From assembly GCF_900109545.1 (NCBI RefSeq), contig NZ_FOAP01000008.1:310001-374000 (forward strand): DNA of 64,000 nucleotides, written 5' to 3'. Position numbers and translations under genes: made by a program. This DNA is from Stigmatella aurantiaca (GTDB lineage Bacteria; Myxococcota; Myxococcia; Myxococcales; Myxococcaceae). The notes under the pieces were generated by a model. The model was not told the origin of the DNA, searched no databases, and worked only from the letters and a program-made list of their open reading frames with translations. Positions 30,013-41,307 of the stretch are shown piece after piece; position 1 is the first letter of the stretch, and every line of letters begins with the position of its first letter.

Positions 30013-31506
30013 CTACAGGTCGACCTTCTTCTCCGAGTGGTTCTGACCGTCGTAGCGTAGCATGACACCCTTGCCGTCGTACCGGGTAACGATGTTGACG
30101 GGCCGGCGCCACAGGGCTTGCAGGTTGCGCAGCGTCTCCCGGGCGTAGTCCCCCTTCAGGTCCTGCCCGTCGTGCTTGTGCGCCATGAGCAGCTCGCTGC
30201 GGTTCTCGAAGTTGCCGTCCACCACCTCGATGATGGGCTGGCCGAAGTTCGTCAGCCCCTGCAGCAGCTTGGACTTCACCTTCCGGAACTCCCGGTCCAG
30301 GATTTCCCAAGAATTCCGCTTGTCGTTGAAGCCGTAGACGAACAGCTTCTGCTCCAGGGCGAACTCGGCGGTGAGGAAGGTGTCGATGAAGGTGATGTCG
30401 TTGTAGTGCTTGCGGACCTCGAAAATCTTCTCGCGCCCGGCGCCCAGCTTCTTGTCCCAGGTGCTGCGGGCCCGGAGGTCATCGCACTCGTCCCATTCCT
30501 TGCCGAAGCGGCCCTTGTTCCACCGGTCCTCGATGTCCCGCCACAGCTCGATGCCGAGCTTGTACGGGTTGAGGGAGCCGGGGCGGGTGCTCATGGTGCC
30601 CGAGTGCCGGTCCGCGTAGTCGATGATCTCGTCGTCCTTGAGGGCCCGGCGCGTCATGATGGTGGAGTGCCAGTAGCTGGCCCAGCCCTCGTTCATGATC
30701 TTCGTCTGGCCCTGGGGGGCGAAGTAGTAGGCCTCGTCGCGCAAGATGCCGAGGATGTCCGCCTCCCACTGCTCCAGGGGGGCGTGCTCCAGGAGGAAGA
30801 AGAGCACGTCGCGCTGGGGGCGCTCGGGGAACTTCTTGGCCTTCTGCTTCTCCTCCTCGACCTTCTTGCGCTGGGAGTCGAGGAACTCGGAGGGGTTGAT
30901 GAAGCCGCGCATGTACTCGCGGTTGACCTTGAAGCCCTCCACGCGCTCGTTGCTCTTGGCCTCGTCCTCGGCCCGCTTGGGGTCCGGGTTGCGGCGGATG
31001 TGCGGGGCGTGCTGGTCGATGAGGTTCTCGAGGCTGAGCGCCTTGTCGATGAAGTCCTCGACCTTCTCCACGCCGATCTTGTCGATCCACCGCCGCACGC
31101 GCGTGGCGTGGTTGGCCATCTCGTCGATCATCCGCCGGTTGGTGTGGCGGAACGAGAAGTTGTTCTTGAAGAAGTCGCAGTGCCCGTACACGTGGGCCAT
31201 CACCAGCTTCTGGTCCACGTCCGCGTTGCTCTCCAGGAGGTACGCGTAGCAGGGGTCGTTGTTGATGACGAGCTCGTAGATTTTCGACAGCCCGTACTCG
31301 TAGCCCTTGGAGAGCTGCTCGTACTCCATGCCCCAGCGCCAGTGCGGGTAGCGGTTGGGGAAGCCTCCGTAGGAGGCCACCATGTTCATCTCGTCGTAGG
31401 TGACCACCTCGAAGATGGTCTCGAAGAAGTCGAGGCCGAACTCGCGAGCGTGGCCCAGGATCTCCTCGTTCAGCGCGGCCAACCGGGGGGTGAGGCTCTT
31501 GGGCAT
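30013..31506 (-). CDS. spoVR: SpoVR-family protein
   Basis: 497 aa, the normal SpoVR length. The hallmark N-terminal block '[19 protein letters not shown]' is followed by '[19 protein letters not shown]' and '[14 protein letters not shown]'. A conserved His/Trp-rich '[15 protein letters not shown]' lies in the middle. In Bacillus SpoVR affects spore cortex, and in many Gram-negative bacteria it co-occurs with PrkA and a DUF444 protein. Biochemistry is poorly known. The gene is third in a tight minus-strand set and overlaps functionally with myxospore formation by analogy only. Confidence 0.93.
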   Translation of the reverse strand: MPKSLTPRLAALNEEILGHAREFGLDFFETIFEVVTYDEMNMVASYGGFPNRYPHWRWGMEYEQLSKGYEYGLSKIYELVINNDPCYAYLLESNADVDQKLVMAHVYGHCDFFKNNFSFRHTNRRMIDEMANHATRVRRWIDKIGVEKVEDFIDKALSLENLIDQHAPHIRRNPDPKRAEDEAKSNERVEGFKVNREYMRGFINPSEFLDSQRKKVEEEKQKAKKFPERPQRDVLFFLLEHAPLEQWEADILGILRDEAYYFAPQGQTKIMNEGWASYWHSTIMTRRALKDDEIIDYADRHSGTMSTRPGSLNPYKLGIELWRDIEDRWNKGRFGKEWDECDDLRARSTWDKKLGAGREKIFEVRKHYNDITFIDTFLTAEFALEQKLFVYGFNDKRNSWEILDREFRKVKSKLLQGLTNFGQPIIEVVDGNFENRSELLMAHKHDGQDLKGDYARETLRNLQALWRRPVNIVTRYDGKGVMLRYDGQNHSEKKVDL

Positions 31507-31545
31507 GGGGGAAGTGCTCCGTGAGGCAGGGGAGGGGGCAAAGCC

Positions 31546-32655
31546 TCAGCGGCCCTTGCCGAGGAAGTCCTTGATGGAGTTGTAGATGGCGTCCTTGTCG
31601 GCGATCTCGCTCAGGGCCACGTTCTGCTGGGCGCCCACCGCCTCGCGCAGATCCTTGATGAACTGCCCGCTGCCGTAGGGGCTCTCCACCTGGCCGTAGG
31701 CGAACTGGTTCACCGAGGGCAGGATGTCGTTGCGCAGCATCTCGATGCACTGGCGCGTGTCGTCCGCGCTCCAGTTGTCCCCGTCCGAGAAGTGGAACGG
31801 GTAGATGTTCCAGGCGCTCTTGGGGTAGTCGGCCAGGATGATGTCCCGGCAGAGCTTGTAGGCGCTGGAGATCATCGTGCCGCCGGACTCGCGGGTGTGG
31901 AAGAACGTCTCCCGGTCCACCTCGCGCGCCACGGCGTCATGGATGATGTAGCGCGCCTCCAGCCCCTTGTACTGGTGGCGCAGCCACGTATCGAGCCAGA
32001 AGCTCTCCACGCGGACAATTTCCTTCTGCTCGTCGCCCATCGAGCCCGACACGTCCATCATGTAGATGATGACCGCGTTGGTCTCCGGCAAATCTTGCAG
32101 CTTGTAGCTGCGGTAGCGCCGGTCCTCCCGGGTGGGGATGATGACGGGGTTGCGCGCGTCGTAGGTGCCGGTGGCGATCTGCCGCTTCAGGGCCTGCTTG
32201 AAGGTGCGCTTGAAGTGGCGCAGCGACTCGGGGCCCGTGGTGTTGATGCCGGTGTAGCGGATGCGCTGGGTGACGAGCTTCTCGTTGTGCCGCCGCTCGA
32301 TGTGCGGCAGCTGCAGCTCCTCACCCAGAATCTGGGCCAGCTCGTCCAGGGTGATGTCGACTTCCAGGGCGTGCTCGCCCTCACCCTGGCCGGCCTGGTG
32401 CCCGTCCCCGGGCTGCTGCTGCCCGGGGCCGAGCGACTGACCCACCTCACCGTCTCCCTGCCCCACGCCGCCCTGCTCCTTGTGGCCGTACTTGAAGCGC
32501 GGGATGTCGATGAAGGGGATGGGGATGGAGATGGCATCCTTGCCCTTCTTGCCGAGCATCTCGCCCTTCTGCACGTACTTGCGCAGGTTGGCTTTGATTT
32601 TGCCCCGGACGATGGCCTTGAAGCGGGAGTGGTCCTGGTGGATCTTCAGCGACAC
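31546..32655 (-). CDS. DUF444 / YeaH-YhbH protein with vWA-like domain
   Basis: 369 aa. A basic N-terminus '[20 protein letters not shown]' precedes a low-complexity Gly/Gln linker around residues 60-90. The C-terminal half has '[20 protein letters not shown]', a MIDAS-type DxSxS metal site of von Willebrand A domains, and '[17 protein letters not shown]'. It sits between prkA and spoVR with 2 and 39 bp gaps, the conserved YeaG-YeaH-YcgB order of enterobacteria. It is thought to act with the PrkA kinase in stress and stationary phase. Confidence 0.92.
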   Translation of the reverse strand: MSLKIHQDHSRFKAIVRGKIKANLRKYVQKGEMLGKKGKDAISIPIPFIDIPRFKYGHKEQGGVGQGDGEVGQSLGPGQQQPGDGHQAGQGEGEHALEVDITLDELAQILGEELQLPHIERRHNEKLVTQRIRYTGINTTGPESLRHFKRTFKQALKRQIATGTYDARNPVIIPTREDRRYRSYKLQDLPETNAVIIYMMDVSGSMGDEQKEIVRVESFWLDTWLRHQYKGLEARYIIHDAVAREVDRETFFHTRESGGTMISSAYKLCRDIILADYPKSAWNIYPFHFSDGDNWSADDTRQCIEMLRNDILPSVNQFAYGQVESPYGSGQFIKDLREAVGAQQNVALSEIADKDAIYNSIKDFLGKGR

Positions 32656-32657
32656 GT

Positions 32658-34721
<2,064 letters not shown>

Positions 34722-35197
34722 GTCTCTCCCTCGCGGGCCCGCCGGGGGCGCGGGGGTACGCGCGCACGGAGAGCCAGAATTTGAACCTGGGGGGCTGCCC
34801 TGCCATTCCGATCTGATTCACCCCGCCACCGGGTCCCGTCAACGTCGGTCTTGGTGCCCCTTCGGGACCCCGCCGCGGAGTGGGACCGCGTGGTCAGCAC
34901 GTGTCGGGGTGTCCCTTGGGGAGGCACATCCTTCACGGGGTGAAAAGGCACGATGATTATAGGGGCCCTGGCCCCGGCGGGTAGGGTCCTGACACCGGAA
35001 GCCCTCTCCGTGAACGTCCGGGACCGGTGAATCCGGGCTGGGAGACGTTCAGTTGTGAGCCAAAGCCCCCGTCATCCCCTGGTCCATAACGGCGCGCGTG
35101 GGTAGCGCGCAACGCCGGGTGTGGGGAAGAGGCGCAGGTGGAGCGCACGGGCAGGGCGCTTGGTTTTGGGGCTTGCCTGCGTATTCTCCCGCGCCGC
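34722..35197. other. Long divergent intergenic region upstream of prkA
   Basis: 476 bases between prkA (minus) and the glycosyltransferase gene (plus). It holds the consensus -10 at 34956-34961 for prkA and several short GC dyads. At about 34780-34800 the complement reads CCAGG-TTCAAAT-TCTGG, a tRNA T-arm look-alike without the rest of a tRNA. No convincing coding frame. Confidence 0.6.
34956..34975 (-). promoter_or_regulatory. Consensus -10 with adjacent dyad, candidate prkA promoter
   Basis: On the complement, TATAAT (34956-34961) is a perfect sigma-70 -10. Immediately 5' of it in the prkA direction lies GGGGCC-CT-GGCCCC (34962-34975), a perfect dyad in the spacer. No -35 match is seen, so an activator may be needed. 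The leader to the prkA ATG would be roughly 225-230 bases. Confidence 0.4.
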
Positions 35198-36775
35198 ATG
35201 GCGTCCGCTCTGTCCCCTCTGTCCGTGCCGTCCCTGCCGGTGAGCCCCGCCCGGGGGCCGGTCTCCGAAGGCGAGCCGAAACGGGGGTGGCTCCTGGGGC
35301 TGCTGCTCGTGGCGGCCCTGGTGCCCCGGCTGGTGGTGTTCCCCGTCAACGAGAACTACTACGGGGACGCGGTGGTGCGCACGGAGCTGGCGGAGCGCTG
35401 GCTGCGTGCCCCTCACCTCATCGAGTCCTTCCAGGACGGGGCGATGCAGTTTGGCCCCTTGCACTTCTACCTCGTGGGCGCGGCGCTGCTGGTGCTGGAC
35501 CGGGAGGATGCGGGCCGGGCGATCAGCCTGCTCTTCGGCGTGCTGTCCGTGCTGCCGCTGTTTGGCCTCACGCGCCGCTTCTTTGGCTGGAAGGCCGGCG
35601 TGTGGGCCTGTCTGGCCTTCTCCCTGTGGGGAATGCACCTGCAATTCTCCACGACGGCGGGGAGCGAGGCGGTGTCGCTCTTCTTCATGCTCTGGGTGTT
35701 CGCGCTCTTCGCCCAGGCGCTGCAGGAGGGGCGGTTCGGGCCGCTGTTCGGGGCGGCCCTGGTGCTCAACCTCGCGTGTGCCATGCGCTACGACGCGTGG
35801 ATGTACATCCCGCTCCTGGGGGTGATGCCGCTCTTGTGGCGCGAGGACCGGGTGTCCGGCATCACCCTGGCGGTGACGTTCGGCCTGCTGTGCCTGCCGT
35901 TTCCCCTGGCGTGGATGCAGGGCAATGAGCTGGCCCACGGCCATCCGCTCTTCCCCATCCATTATATCGACGAGTTCCACCGCGCCTGGAGCGCCAGCTC
36001 GGCGGGTGGGGCGAAGCATTGGGGGTTCCGGGCGCAGGGGCTCGTCTTCTGGCCCGCGGTGGCCCTCTTCACGCTCACCCCCGGGGTGGCGCTGTTCGGC
36101 GCGGTGGGCATGGTGAAGGCGTGGAAGGAGCGGCCGGAGCTGCGGTGGGTGGTGCTCGCGGCGCTGGTGCCCACCGCGTACTACACGTTCCGGAGCGCGG
36201 TGCTGCTCAACTTCGTGCCGCTGGGGCGCTTCACGGCGCTCCAGGTGGTGTTGCTGCTGCCCTTCGTGCTGTCCGGCTTCCAGGCGTGCGTGGGGGCGTG
36301 GGGGCAGGGGGCGCGCCGGGCCGTGGCGGGGGGCGCGATGGCGCTCGCGGTGGGGATGCCCGTGGCGCTGGGGCTCTACACCTTCCGCGCGGAGGGTGGG
36401 CCCCGGGACGGCTTGCGGCCGGTGAGCCCGACGTCCACCAACCCCGAGGCCGTGCGGCAGGCCGCGCGCTTCATCAAGGAGGAGGTGGCCGCGAAGGGGG
36501 GCGCCCTGGCGCTCGATACGGACGAGGGCTACCTGGACCTTCAGATCGCCTTCTTCTCCGGGCTGCCCGAGCTGCGCATGGCGCGCCTGCGCTGGGACAC
36601 CTTCCGCCAGCGCCTCGCGGACGCCCAGCCCCACTACCTCGTGCGCTTCGACGGCGGCGCGCTGGTGAAGGATCCGGGGGTGACGCTGGAGGGCCGGACG
36701 CTGACGCTGGACGGGGTGGTGTACGAGGAGCTGGAGGGCTTCTCCCCGCCGGTCCACCTGTACCGCCGCCGCTGA
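35198..36775 (+). CDS. Membrane glycosyltransferase of GT39/ArnT type
   Basis: 525 aa with about ten hydrophobic helices. The start of the first helix is followed by a short loop 'NENYYGDAVVRTELAERWL', the acidic first periplasmic loop carrying the catalytic Asp of PMT/ArnT-type GT-C enzymes, then 'GPLHFYLVGAALLV' and 'RAISLLFGVLSVLPLFGLTR'. Such enzymes move sugars from polyprenyl-phosphate donors to lipids, proteins or polymers on the outer face of the membrane. The C-terminal ~110 residues are soluble. The ATG at 35198 is chosen; no strong ribosome site supports it and the ATG at 35138 is possible. Confidence 0.8.
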   Translation: MASALSPLSVPSLPVSPARGPVSEGEPKRGWLLGLLLVAALVPRLVVFPVNENYYGDAVVRTELAERWLRAPHLIESFQDGAMQFGPLHFYLVGAALLVLDREDAGRAISLLFGVLSVLPLFGLTRRFFGWKAGVWACLAFSLWGMHLQFSTTAGSEAVSLFFMLWVFALFAQALQEGRFGPLFGAALVLNLACAMRYDAWMYIPLLGVMPLLWREDRVSGITLAVTFGLLCLPFPLAWMQGNELAHGHPLFPIHYIDEFHRAWSASSAGGAKHWGFRAQGLVFWPAVALFTLTPGVALFGAVGMVKAWKERPELRWVVLAALVPTAYYTFRSAVLLNFVPLGRFTALQVVLLLPFVLSGFQACVGAWGQGARRAVAGGAMALAVGMPVALGLYTFRAEGGPRDGLRPVSPTSTNPEAVRQAARFIKEEVAAKGGALALDTDEGYLDLQIAFFSGLPELRMARLRWDTFRQRLADAQPHYLVRFDGGALVKDPGVTLEGRTLTLDGVVYEELEGFSPPVHLYRRR

Positions 36776-36781
36776 TGAGCG

Positions 36782-37729
36782 TCAGGGGGCGGAGGCCGGG
36801 ACGAGGTGCAGCTCCGGCTGCTGGGGCTTGCGGGTCACCAGCCACCGGCCCTGGGGGGAGAGTGCGAGCAGCTCCCCGTCATAGGGAAGGGTGGCGGTGA
36901 GGCTCCCGGAGGGCACGGCCCAGAGGCGCACCTGGCCCGCGTCCACCGTGGCGAGCTGGCGTCCGTTGGCCAGAAAGACGATGGAGGAGAGGGCCATGGG
37001 GCCCGGGGACACCTCGCCGGCCCGGGCGCCCGTCGCCGCGTTGTAGAGGGTGATGGAGGAGCCGCCCACCCATCCGGCGATCCACTTGCCCTGCGGATCC
37101 ACGGTGAACTCCGTGGCGGGGTTCGTGCCTTCGAGCGTTCGCAGCGGCTTGCCCGTCGCGAGCTGGTTCACCGAGAGGGCCCCGTCCTTGTGGGCGACGG
37201 CGATCCAGCCCCCCTTGAGCGGCAGCCCGAAGGCCTCGCCGGAAAAGGTGCGCTCCTTCTCCAGGCCCAGGTGGGAGACGGTGATGTCTCCTTCTGCCGA
37301 GGTCACCAGCTCCTTGCCCCCCGGGGCGAAGGCCACGTCGTCGGCCTTCAACATCTCGGGGAGGCCGCCCCAGCCGGGCAGCAGCTTTCCGGTGGCGGTC
37401 CGCCAGACGCAGACCTGCTCGAACAGGGTGGTGCGCATCACGGAGCAGGACGCCGCGAGCAGCTTTCCATCGGCGCTGAAGGTGCCCGGGGAGGAGACGG
37501 AGTCCACCTTCATCTCGAGCGTCCGGCCCTTCTTGCCCGTGGCCACGTCGTAGAGGGTGACGCTCGACTCCGACACGATGGCCAGCTGCCGCTCATCGGG
37601 GCTGAAGCTCGCCCCGGTGAAGTCGTACTCGATGGGGATGACGCGGGGGCGAGGCTCCGCGCCCGCGCTTCCCCCCGCGAGCAGGAGGAGGGCCGGGAGC
37701 ACCCGGAAGACATGCAGGAGCGGCTTCAC
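36782..37729 (-). CDS. Exported WD40/beta-propeller-like protein
   Basis: 315 aa. The first 24 residues are a signal peptide ending Ala-Gly-Ala-Glu. The rest is a run of propeller blades with 'SFSPDERQLAIVSESSVTLY', 'FSADGKLLAASC', 'AFAPGGKELVTSAEGDITV' and 'VDPQGKWIAGWVGGSSITLY', the FSPDG pattern of WD40-like repeats. About six blades can be counted. A scaffold or binding role in the periplasm is likely. The GTG start at 37729 is immediately next to the ruvX stop (TGAGTG), so the two are co-translated. Confidence 0.8.
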   Translation of the reverse strand: MKPLLHVFRVLPALLLLAGGSAGAEPRPRVIPIEYDFTGASFSPDERQLAIVSESSVTLYDVATGKKGRTLEMKVDSVSSPGTFSADGKLLAASCSVMRTTLFEQVCVWRTATGKLLPGWGGLPEMLKADDVAFAPGGKELVTSAEGDITVSHLGLEKERTFSGEAFGLPLKGGWIAVAHKDGALSVNQLATGKPLRTLEGTNPATEFTVDPQGKWIAGWVGGSSITLYNAATGARAGEVSPGPMALSSIVFLANGRQLATVDAGQVRLWAVPSGSLTATLPYDGELLALSPQGRWLVTRKPQQPELHLVPASAP

Positions 37730-38182
37730 TCAAGGCTCCGGGTCATAGTCATCGGCGTGGAAGTCCTCCACGGGCCGGTGCGCGTCGAGCCAGCCCTGGA
37801 GGATGAACTGGGCGGCCATCTGGTCGATGACCTGCTTGCGCTTCTCGCGGGTGAGGTCCGCCTCCAGGAGCGTGCGCTCGGCGGCCACGGTGGACAGCCG
37901 CTCGTCCCAGTACTCCACGGGCACTTCGAGGGCCTGGCCGGCCGCCTCCGCGAACTTCCGGGAGGCCTCGGCGCGCGGGCCCTCCGTGCCGTTCATGTTG
38001 AGGGGCAGCCCGGCCACGATGCGGGACACCTCGTGCTCGCGCGCCAGCCGCACGAGCGCCGCGAGGTCCGCCTTGAGGTTGGTGCGCCGCACGGTGGTGA
38101 GGGCCTGGGCCGTGAGCCCCAGCCCGTCCGAGACGGCGACCCCGATGGTTTTGGTGCCTACGTCCAAGCCCAGGGTGCGCAT
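37730..38182 (-). CDS. ruvX: Holliday junction resolvase-like RuvX/YqgF
   Basis: 150 aa. The RNase H-like fold opens with 'MRTLGLDVGTKTIGVAVSD', whose Asp7 is the first catalytic acid. Next come 'IVAGLPLNMNGTEG' and 'PVEYWDERLSTVAAE', with the Glu/Asp-Glu acids of the family, ending in 'DQMAAQFILQGWLD'. The protein is thought to process pre-16S rRNA ends and/or resolve junctions. It starts with ATG after a short unstructured gap and is followed directly by the propeller gene. Confidence 0.95.
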   Translation of the reverse strand: MRTLGLDVGTKTIGVAVSDGLGLTAQALTTVRRTNLKADLAALVRLAREHEVSRIVAGLPLNMNGTEGPRAEASRKFAEAAGQALEVPVEYWDERLSTVAAERTLLEADLTREKRKQVIDQMAAQFILQGWLDAHRPVEDFHADDYDPEP

Positions 38183-38387
38183 ACGCGCGGGACTCTAATC
38201 CCAATCCCGGACCGTGGACTCCCCCGTCCGCGCTTCGGGACGGAGGCAGGCCGGGGAGGGGGCTAACCGGCTGGATTCCCTGGCGGTCTTCGGCGGCGAG
38301 GCCTCGGCATCGCCGCTGCAATCGGTGGGGCTCACCCAGCGCGGCACCTGGCAAATCCCTGCCCCTTTCGGCCGCGTGGGAGAGGAC

Positions 38388-39473
38388 ATGTTCGACTTCA
38401 TCAAGAACGCGTTGAACGCCTTCGCCGGTCCCATGGCGACGGTGGTCGACCTGGCGGGAGATGCCCTGGGCTTGCCCCCCGTGCTGACGAACTCCATCAA
38501 GGCGGCCACCGGGGTAATGACCGGCAACGTGATGCTGGCGGCCAGTGGCATGGCGGGGGTGGCCTCCGAGCTGACGGCCAACCCCTCGGCGCAGACCGAG
38601 TACTGCCCGAGCCCGGAGGTGGGCCGGGCGAGCGCGGGCTACGCGAGCCCCCCGTCCCCCGCCTCCGCTTCCGCCGCGTCGCGGGGCGGGACGATGGACC
38701 CGATGTCCGTCACGTACCGGGATGCGCTGAAGACCCTGGCGGCCAACTTCAGCGTCTTCGACACGCTCCAGGGCAAGAAGGGTGACGGCAAGTTCAACCT
38801 GCAGACGCTTCAGGAGGCCGCCACCCACCCGTCGCTGTCCCCCGAGCTGCGGGACGCCGCGCGCTTCTTTCTCCAGCACCCCGAGTACCGGCACGTGCTG
38901 GACACGGCGAACAAGGGCGGCAACCCGGACGGCACCTTCAGCCAGCAGGACGTGCAGAAGGCCCTGAAGAAGGTGAACGCCGACATCGCGGCCTATGGCG
39001 TGATTGCCCCGCCGGCGCCTTCCCCGGGCTGCCCTCCTCCGGTGTCGCGTCCTCCGCCCGCGGGCCAGCCGGGAGGCCCCGGGAATTGCGCTCCACCGCC
39101 CGTGCCCCTGCCCACGCCCCAGCCGTCCCCGGGCTGCGGCGGGTCCTCCGGGAACCTGCGCGACATCCTCAACAACCCGAACATGAGCATGGAGGAGAAG
39201 CTCCAGGCCATCCTGATGATGATCACCCGCGACACGGATGATGAGCTGCTCGGGGTGATGTCGGAGATGGCGAGCCTCCGGGAGGAGCGCGCCACGCTGG
39301 GCTCGGGGGACGCGGGGCGCGCGGCGAAGCTGGACACGTCGATGGAGCAGCTCAACCTGCGCCTTCAGAAGCTGATGGAGAAGCGCAAACAGATGTTCGA
39401 CCTGATGAGCAACATCTCCTCCAACTTCAACGAGATGGCCAAGACGGCCATCCAGAACCTGGGCCGGGCCTGA
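38388..39473 (+). CDS. HrpF/NopX-like type III translocator-type protein
   Basis: 361 aa from the ATG at 38388, preceded by GGGAGAGG. Residues 1-60 are amphipathic and hydrophobic ('MATVVDLAGDALGLPPVLTN'). Residues 106-193 resemble the repeated module of the plant-symbiont/pathogen translocators HrpF/NopX. It has 'LAANFSVFDTLQGKKGDGKF', then 'LSPELRDAARFFLQHPEY', then 'LDTANKGGNPDGTFSQQDVQ', two EF-hand-like DG loops around a helical pair. A Pro-rich linker (205-250) and a Met-rich coiled coil (258-350) follow. This architecture, plus a TPR chaperone-like gene six bases downstream, suggests a secreted pore or effector. No T3SS apparatus gene is visible in the window. Confidence 0.6.
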   Translation: MFDFIKNALNAFAGPMATVVDLAGDALGLPPVLTNSIKAATGVMTGNVMLAASGMAGVASELTANPSAQTEYCPSPEVGRASAGYASPPSPASASAASRGGTMDPMSVTYRDALKTLAANFSVFDTLQGKKGDGKFNLQTLQEAATHPSLSPELRDAARFFLQHPEYRHVLDTANKGGNPDGTFSQQDVQKALKKVNADIAAYGVIAPPAPSPGCPPPVSRPPPAGQPGGPGNCAPPPVPLPTPQPSPGCGGSSGNLRDILNNPNMSMEEKLQAILMMITRDTDDELLGVMSEMASLREERATLGSGDAGRAAKLDTSMEQLNLRLQKLMEKRKQMFDLMSNISSNFNEMAKTAIQNLGRA

Positions 39474-39479
39474 ACCACC

Positions 39480-40001
39480 ATGGGACGCATCATCAAGCAC
39501 CAAGAAGACACGGCGATGGAGCTCTCGACGCAGACCGCGGAGAAGCTGAAGGCCTTTGCCCGGGGCGAGATGACCTGGGCGGAGGTGGAAGGGATGACGT
39601 TCGCGGAGGCGAAGGCCATTGCCCAGGTGGGCTGTGAGCTGGCCGCCGCGGGGCGCTACGAGGAGGCGCGCATCCTCTTCGAGGGGCTCGTCGAGGGGAA
39701 CCCGAAGGATGGCGCCAGCCGGGCCGCGCTCGGCACCGTGTACCAGAAGCTGGGGCGCCAGGAGGAGGCCCTCACCGAGTACAGCGCGGCCCTGGAGTGT
39801 GATCCCCGCAACCCGGTGGCGCTGACCCACCGGGGCGAGCTGTACCTGCGCCAGGGCAACCGGCAGGGCTTCACCGACATCTCCCACGCCGTGGAGGCGG
39901 ACCCCCAGGGCAAGACGGTGGCCGGCCGCCGGGCTCGCGCGCTGGTGAAGGCCATCACGCTCGTGGCGGTGGAGACGATGAAGGGAGCGCCCCGGGCATA
40001 G
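39480..40001 (+). CDS. TPR protein resembling a LcrH/SycD-class chaperone
   Basis: 173 aa, cytoplasmic, built of about three TPRs. The tract 'AIAQVGCELAAAGRYEEARI' then 'LGTVYQKLGRQEEALTEYSA' and 'ALTHRGELYLRQG' matches the layout of class II chaperones of type III translocators, which start with a helical cap and hold translocators unfolded before export. It sits six bases after the translocator-like gene, the expected cognate position. Generic TPR scaffolds can look the same, so this is a contextual call. The ATG at 39480 is used; 39516 is a possible alternative. Confidence 0.55.
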   Translation: MGRIIKHQEDTAMELSTQTAEKLKAFARGEMTWAEVEGMTFAEAKAIAQVGCELAAAGRYEEARILFEGLVEGNPKDGASRAALGTVYQKLGRQEEALTEYSAALECDPRNPVALTHRGELYLRQGNRQGFTDISHAVEADPQGKTVAGRRARALVKAITLVAVETMKGAPRA

Positions 40002-40012
40002 CGGGGGGCACG

Positions 40013-40055
40013 CCGCGGTGGGAGGGCTTCGGGGGAGGCCCTCCTCCCACGGCGG
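40013..40055. terminator. Hairpin between convergent genes
   Basis: GTGGGAGG at 40018-40025 pairs perfectly with CCTCCCAC at 40043-40050, with extra GGC/GCC pairing inside and CCG/CGG pairing outside. It fills the short gap between the TPR gene and the convergent M48 peptidase. There is no T-run. Confidence 0.5.
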
Positions 40056-40058
40056 GGC

Positions 40059-41252
40059 TCACGGTGCGAAGACGGCGGCGATGCGCTCGCTGACGGGCGG
40101 GTGGCTCATGCCCTTGAGGATGACCCACCGGGGGGGCTCGGGGTCCATCTTGTTCACGCGGGCGGCCTTCACCAGCATCCGCCGGAAGGTGGCCGGGTCG
40201 CCCGTGAGGCGCAGGGCATAGCGGTCCGCCTCCCGCTCCCGTTCCCGGGAGAACGCCGCCGACACGGGCTTCGCGGTCAACATGAGGAAGAAGAAGAGCA
40301 CCGACAGCAGGGGCAGGGTGCGGATGTCCGCGAACCGGGTGGTGCCGAACCAGCCCCGCGTTGCCGAGCGCCGGAGCAGCCGGTCGATGAGGAAGAGCAG
40401 GGCAATCAGACAGAGGGCCGCGGCGATGCGGCCCGCCCACTTCGGCTCGTTCACGTGGCCGGCCTCGTGGGCCACCGCGGCGAGAACCTCCTCCTCGGTG
40501 AACTCCTTCAGCAGCACGTCATTGAGGACGATGGTGCGGGTGGGGCCCTGGCCGGCGAAGTACGCCTGCACCCGCTTGGAGGCGACGGAGGTCTTCTCCA
40601 CGAGCACATCGGCGAAGGCGATGTCCGCGCGGGCCATCAGCTCGCCGATGCGGGTGCGCAAGGGGCCTGCCTCCAGCGGGGTCTGCTCGAAGTAGACCTG
40701 GCTCCGGTAGGGGTCCAGCGCCGAGGACACCAGCATGAGCCCGGCCACGGGCACGCCCAGCACCAGCCACCAGCGCGGCAGCCGGCGCGCCAGGCCGTAG
40801 AGCCCGAGCACCAGCGTGACGGCGGCCACGGCCGAGAGGCCCCAGGACTTGAGGGTGTCCCACGCGTAGGTGAGCGGGGTGTACGCCGACATGCCGTGGC
40901 GGTGCTCGAGGACGTAGTCGAAGTAGACGTCCGACGGGGCGTAGAGGACCTTGGAGAACACGTCCAGGAAGAGGGCGAAGAGCAGGGCCGCGCCCCAGCC
41001 GGGCTCACCCCAGAGCCGGTCCAGGGCCCGGAGGAGCACGCGGCTGACGGGGGCGGTGCGCAGGAAGGCGAACCGCTGGCCGAGCCGGGACGCCAGGGCC
41101 TGGGCCCCCTGGTAGAAGGGCCGGTTCAAGACCCACAGCAGCAGCGCCAGCACGCCCAGGGAGACGAAGGGGTTCACGGCACTGCGGATGTAGTGCGGCA
41201 GGTAGTACGCCTTGATTTCAGCGAGCTGCTCGGGCGTGAAGATGGGCTCCAT
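40059..41252 (-). CDS. M48-family (Ste24/CAAX-protease-like) membrane peptidase
   Basis: 397 aa with several membrane helices in the N-terminal half, then the zinc motif HEAGH (262-266, 'AAVAHEAGHVNEPKW') and a C-terminal 'REREREADRYALRLTGDP' with the third ligand Glu. This is the Ste24-type arrangement, larger than HtpX. Such enzymes cut misfolded or prenylated/CAAX-like substrates at the membrane. The start is the ATG at 41252. It is downstream of the TPR-lipoprotein gene on the same strand. Confidence 0.9.
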   Translation of the reverse strand: MEPIFTPEQLAEIKAYYLPHYIRSAVNPFVSLGVLALLLWVLNRPFYQGAQALASRLGQRFAFLRTAPVSRVLLRALDRLWGEPGWGAALLFALFLDVFSKVLYAPSDVYFDYVLEHRHGMSAYTPLTYAWDTLKSWGLSAVAAVTLVLGLYGLARRLPRWWLVLGVPVAGLMLVSSALDPYRSQVYFEQTPLEAGPLRTRIGELMARADIAFADVLVEKTSVASKRVQAYFAGQGPTRTIVLNDVLLKEFTEEEVLAAVAHEAGHVNEPKWAGRIAAALCLIALLFLIDRLLRRSATRGWFGTTRFADIRTLPLLSVLFFFLMLTAKPVSAAFSREREREADRYALRLTGDPATFRRMLVKAARVNKMDPEPPRWVILKGMSHPPVSERIAAVFAP

Positions 41253-41307
41253 GGGCGGAGCCCCAGGCTATGCCAGCGCGTCTCGTGCTGCCCAGCCGCC
41301 CTGGACG

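Noticed and set aside
30118-31524. Long open frame on the plus strand opposite spoVR
   Set aside because: It is a compositional shadow in GC-rich DNA: its translation is Val/Leu/His-rich without domains, while the minus strand gives a full SpoVR protein. The same applies to plus-strand frames opposite prkA, glgP and the S41 gene, and to the minus-strand frame opposite dnaE.
34760-34830. tRNA-like T-arm (CCAGG-TTCAAAT-TCTGG on the complement) upstream of prkA
   Set aside because: No matching acceptor stem, D-arm or anticodon arm could be built at the right distances, so it is not an intact tRNA gene.
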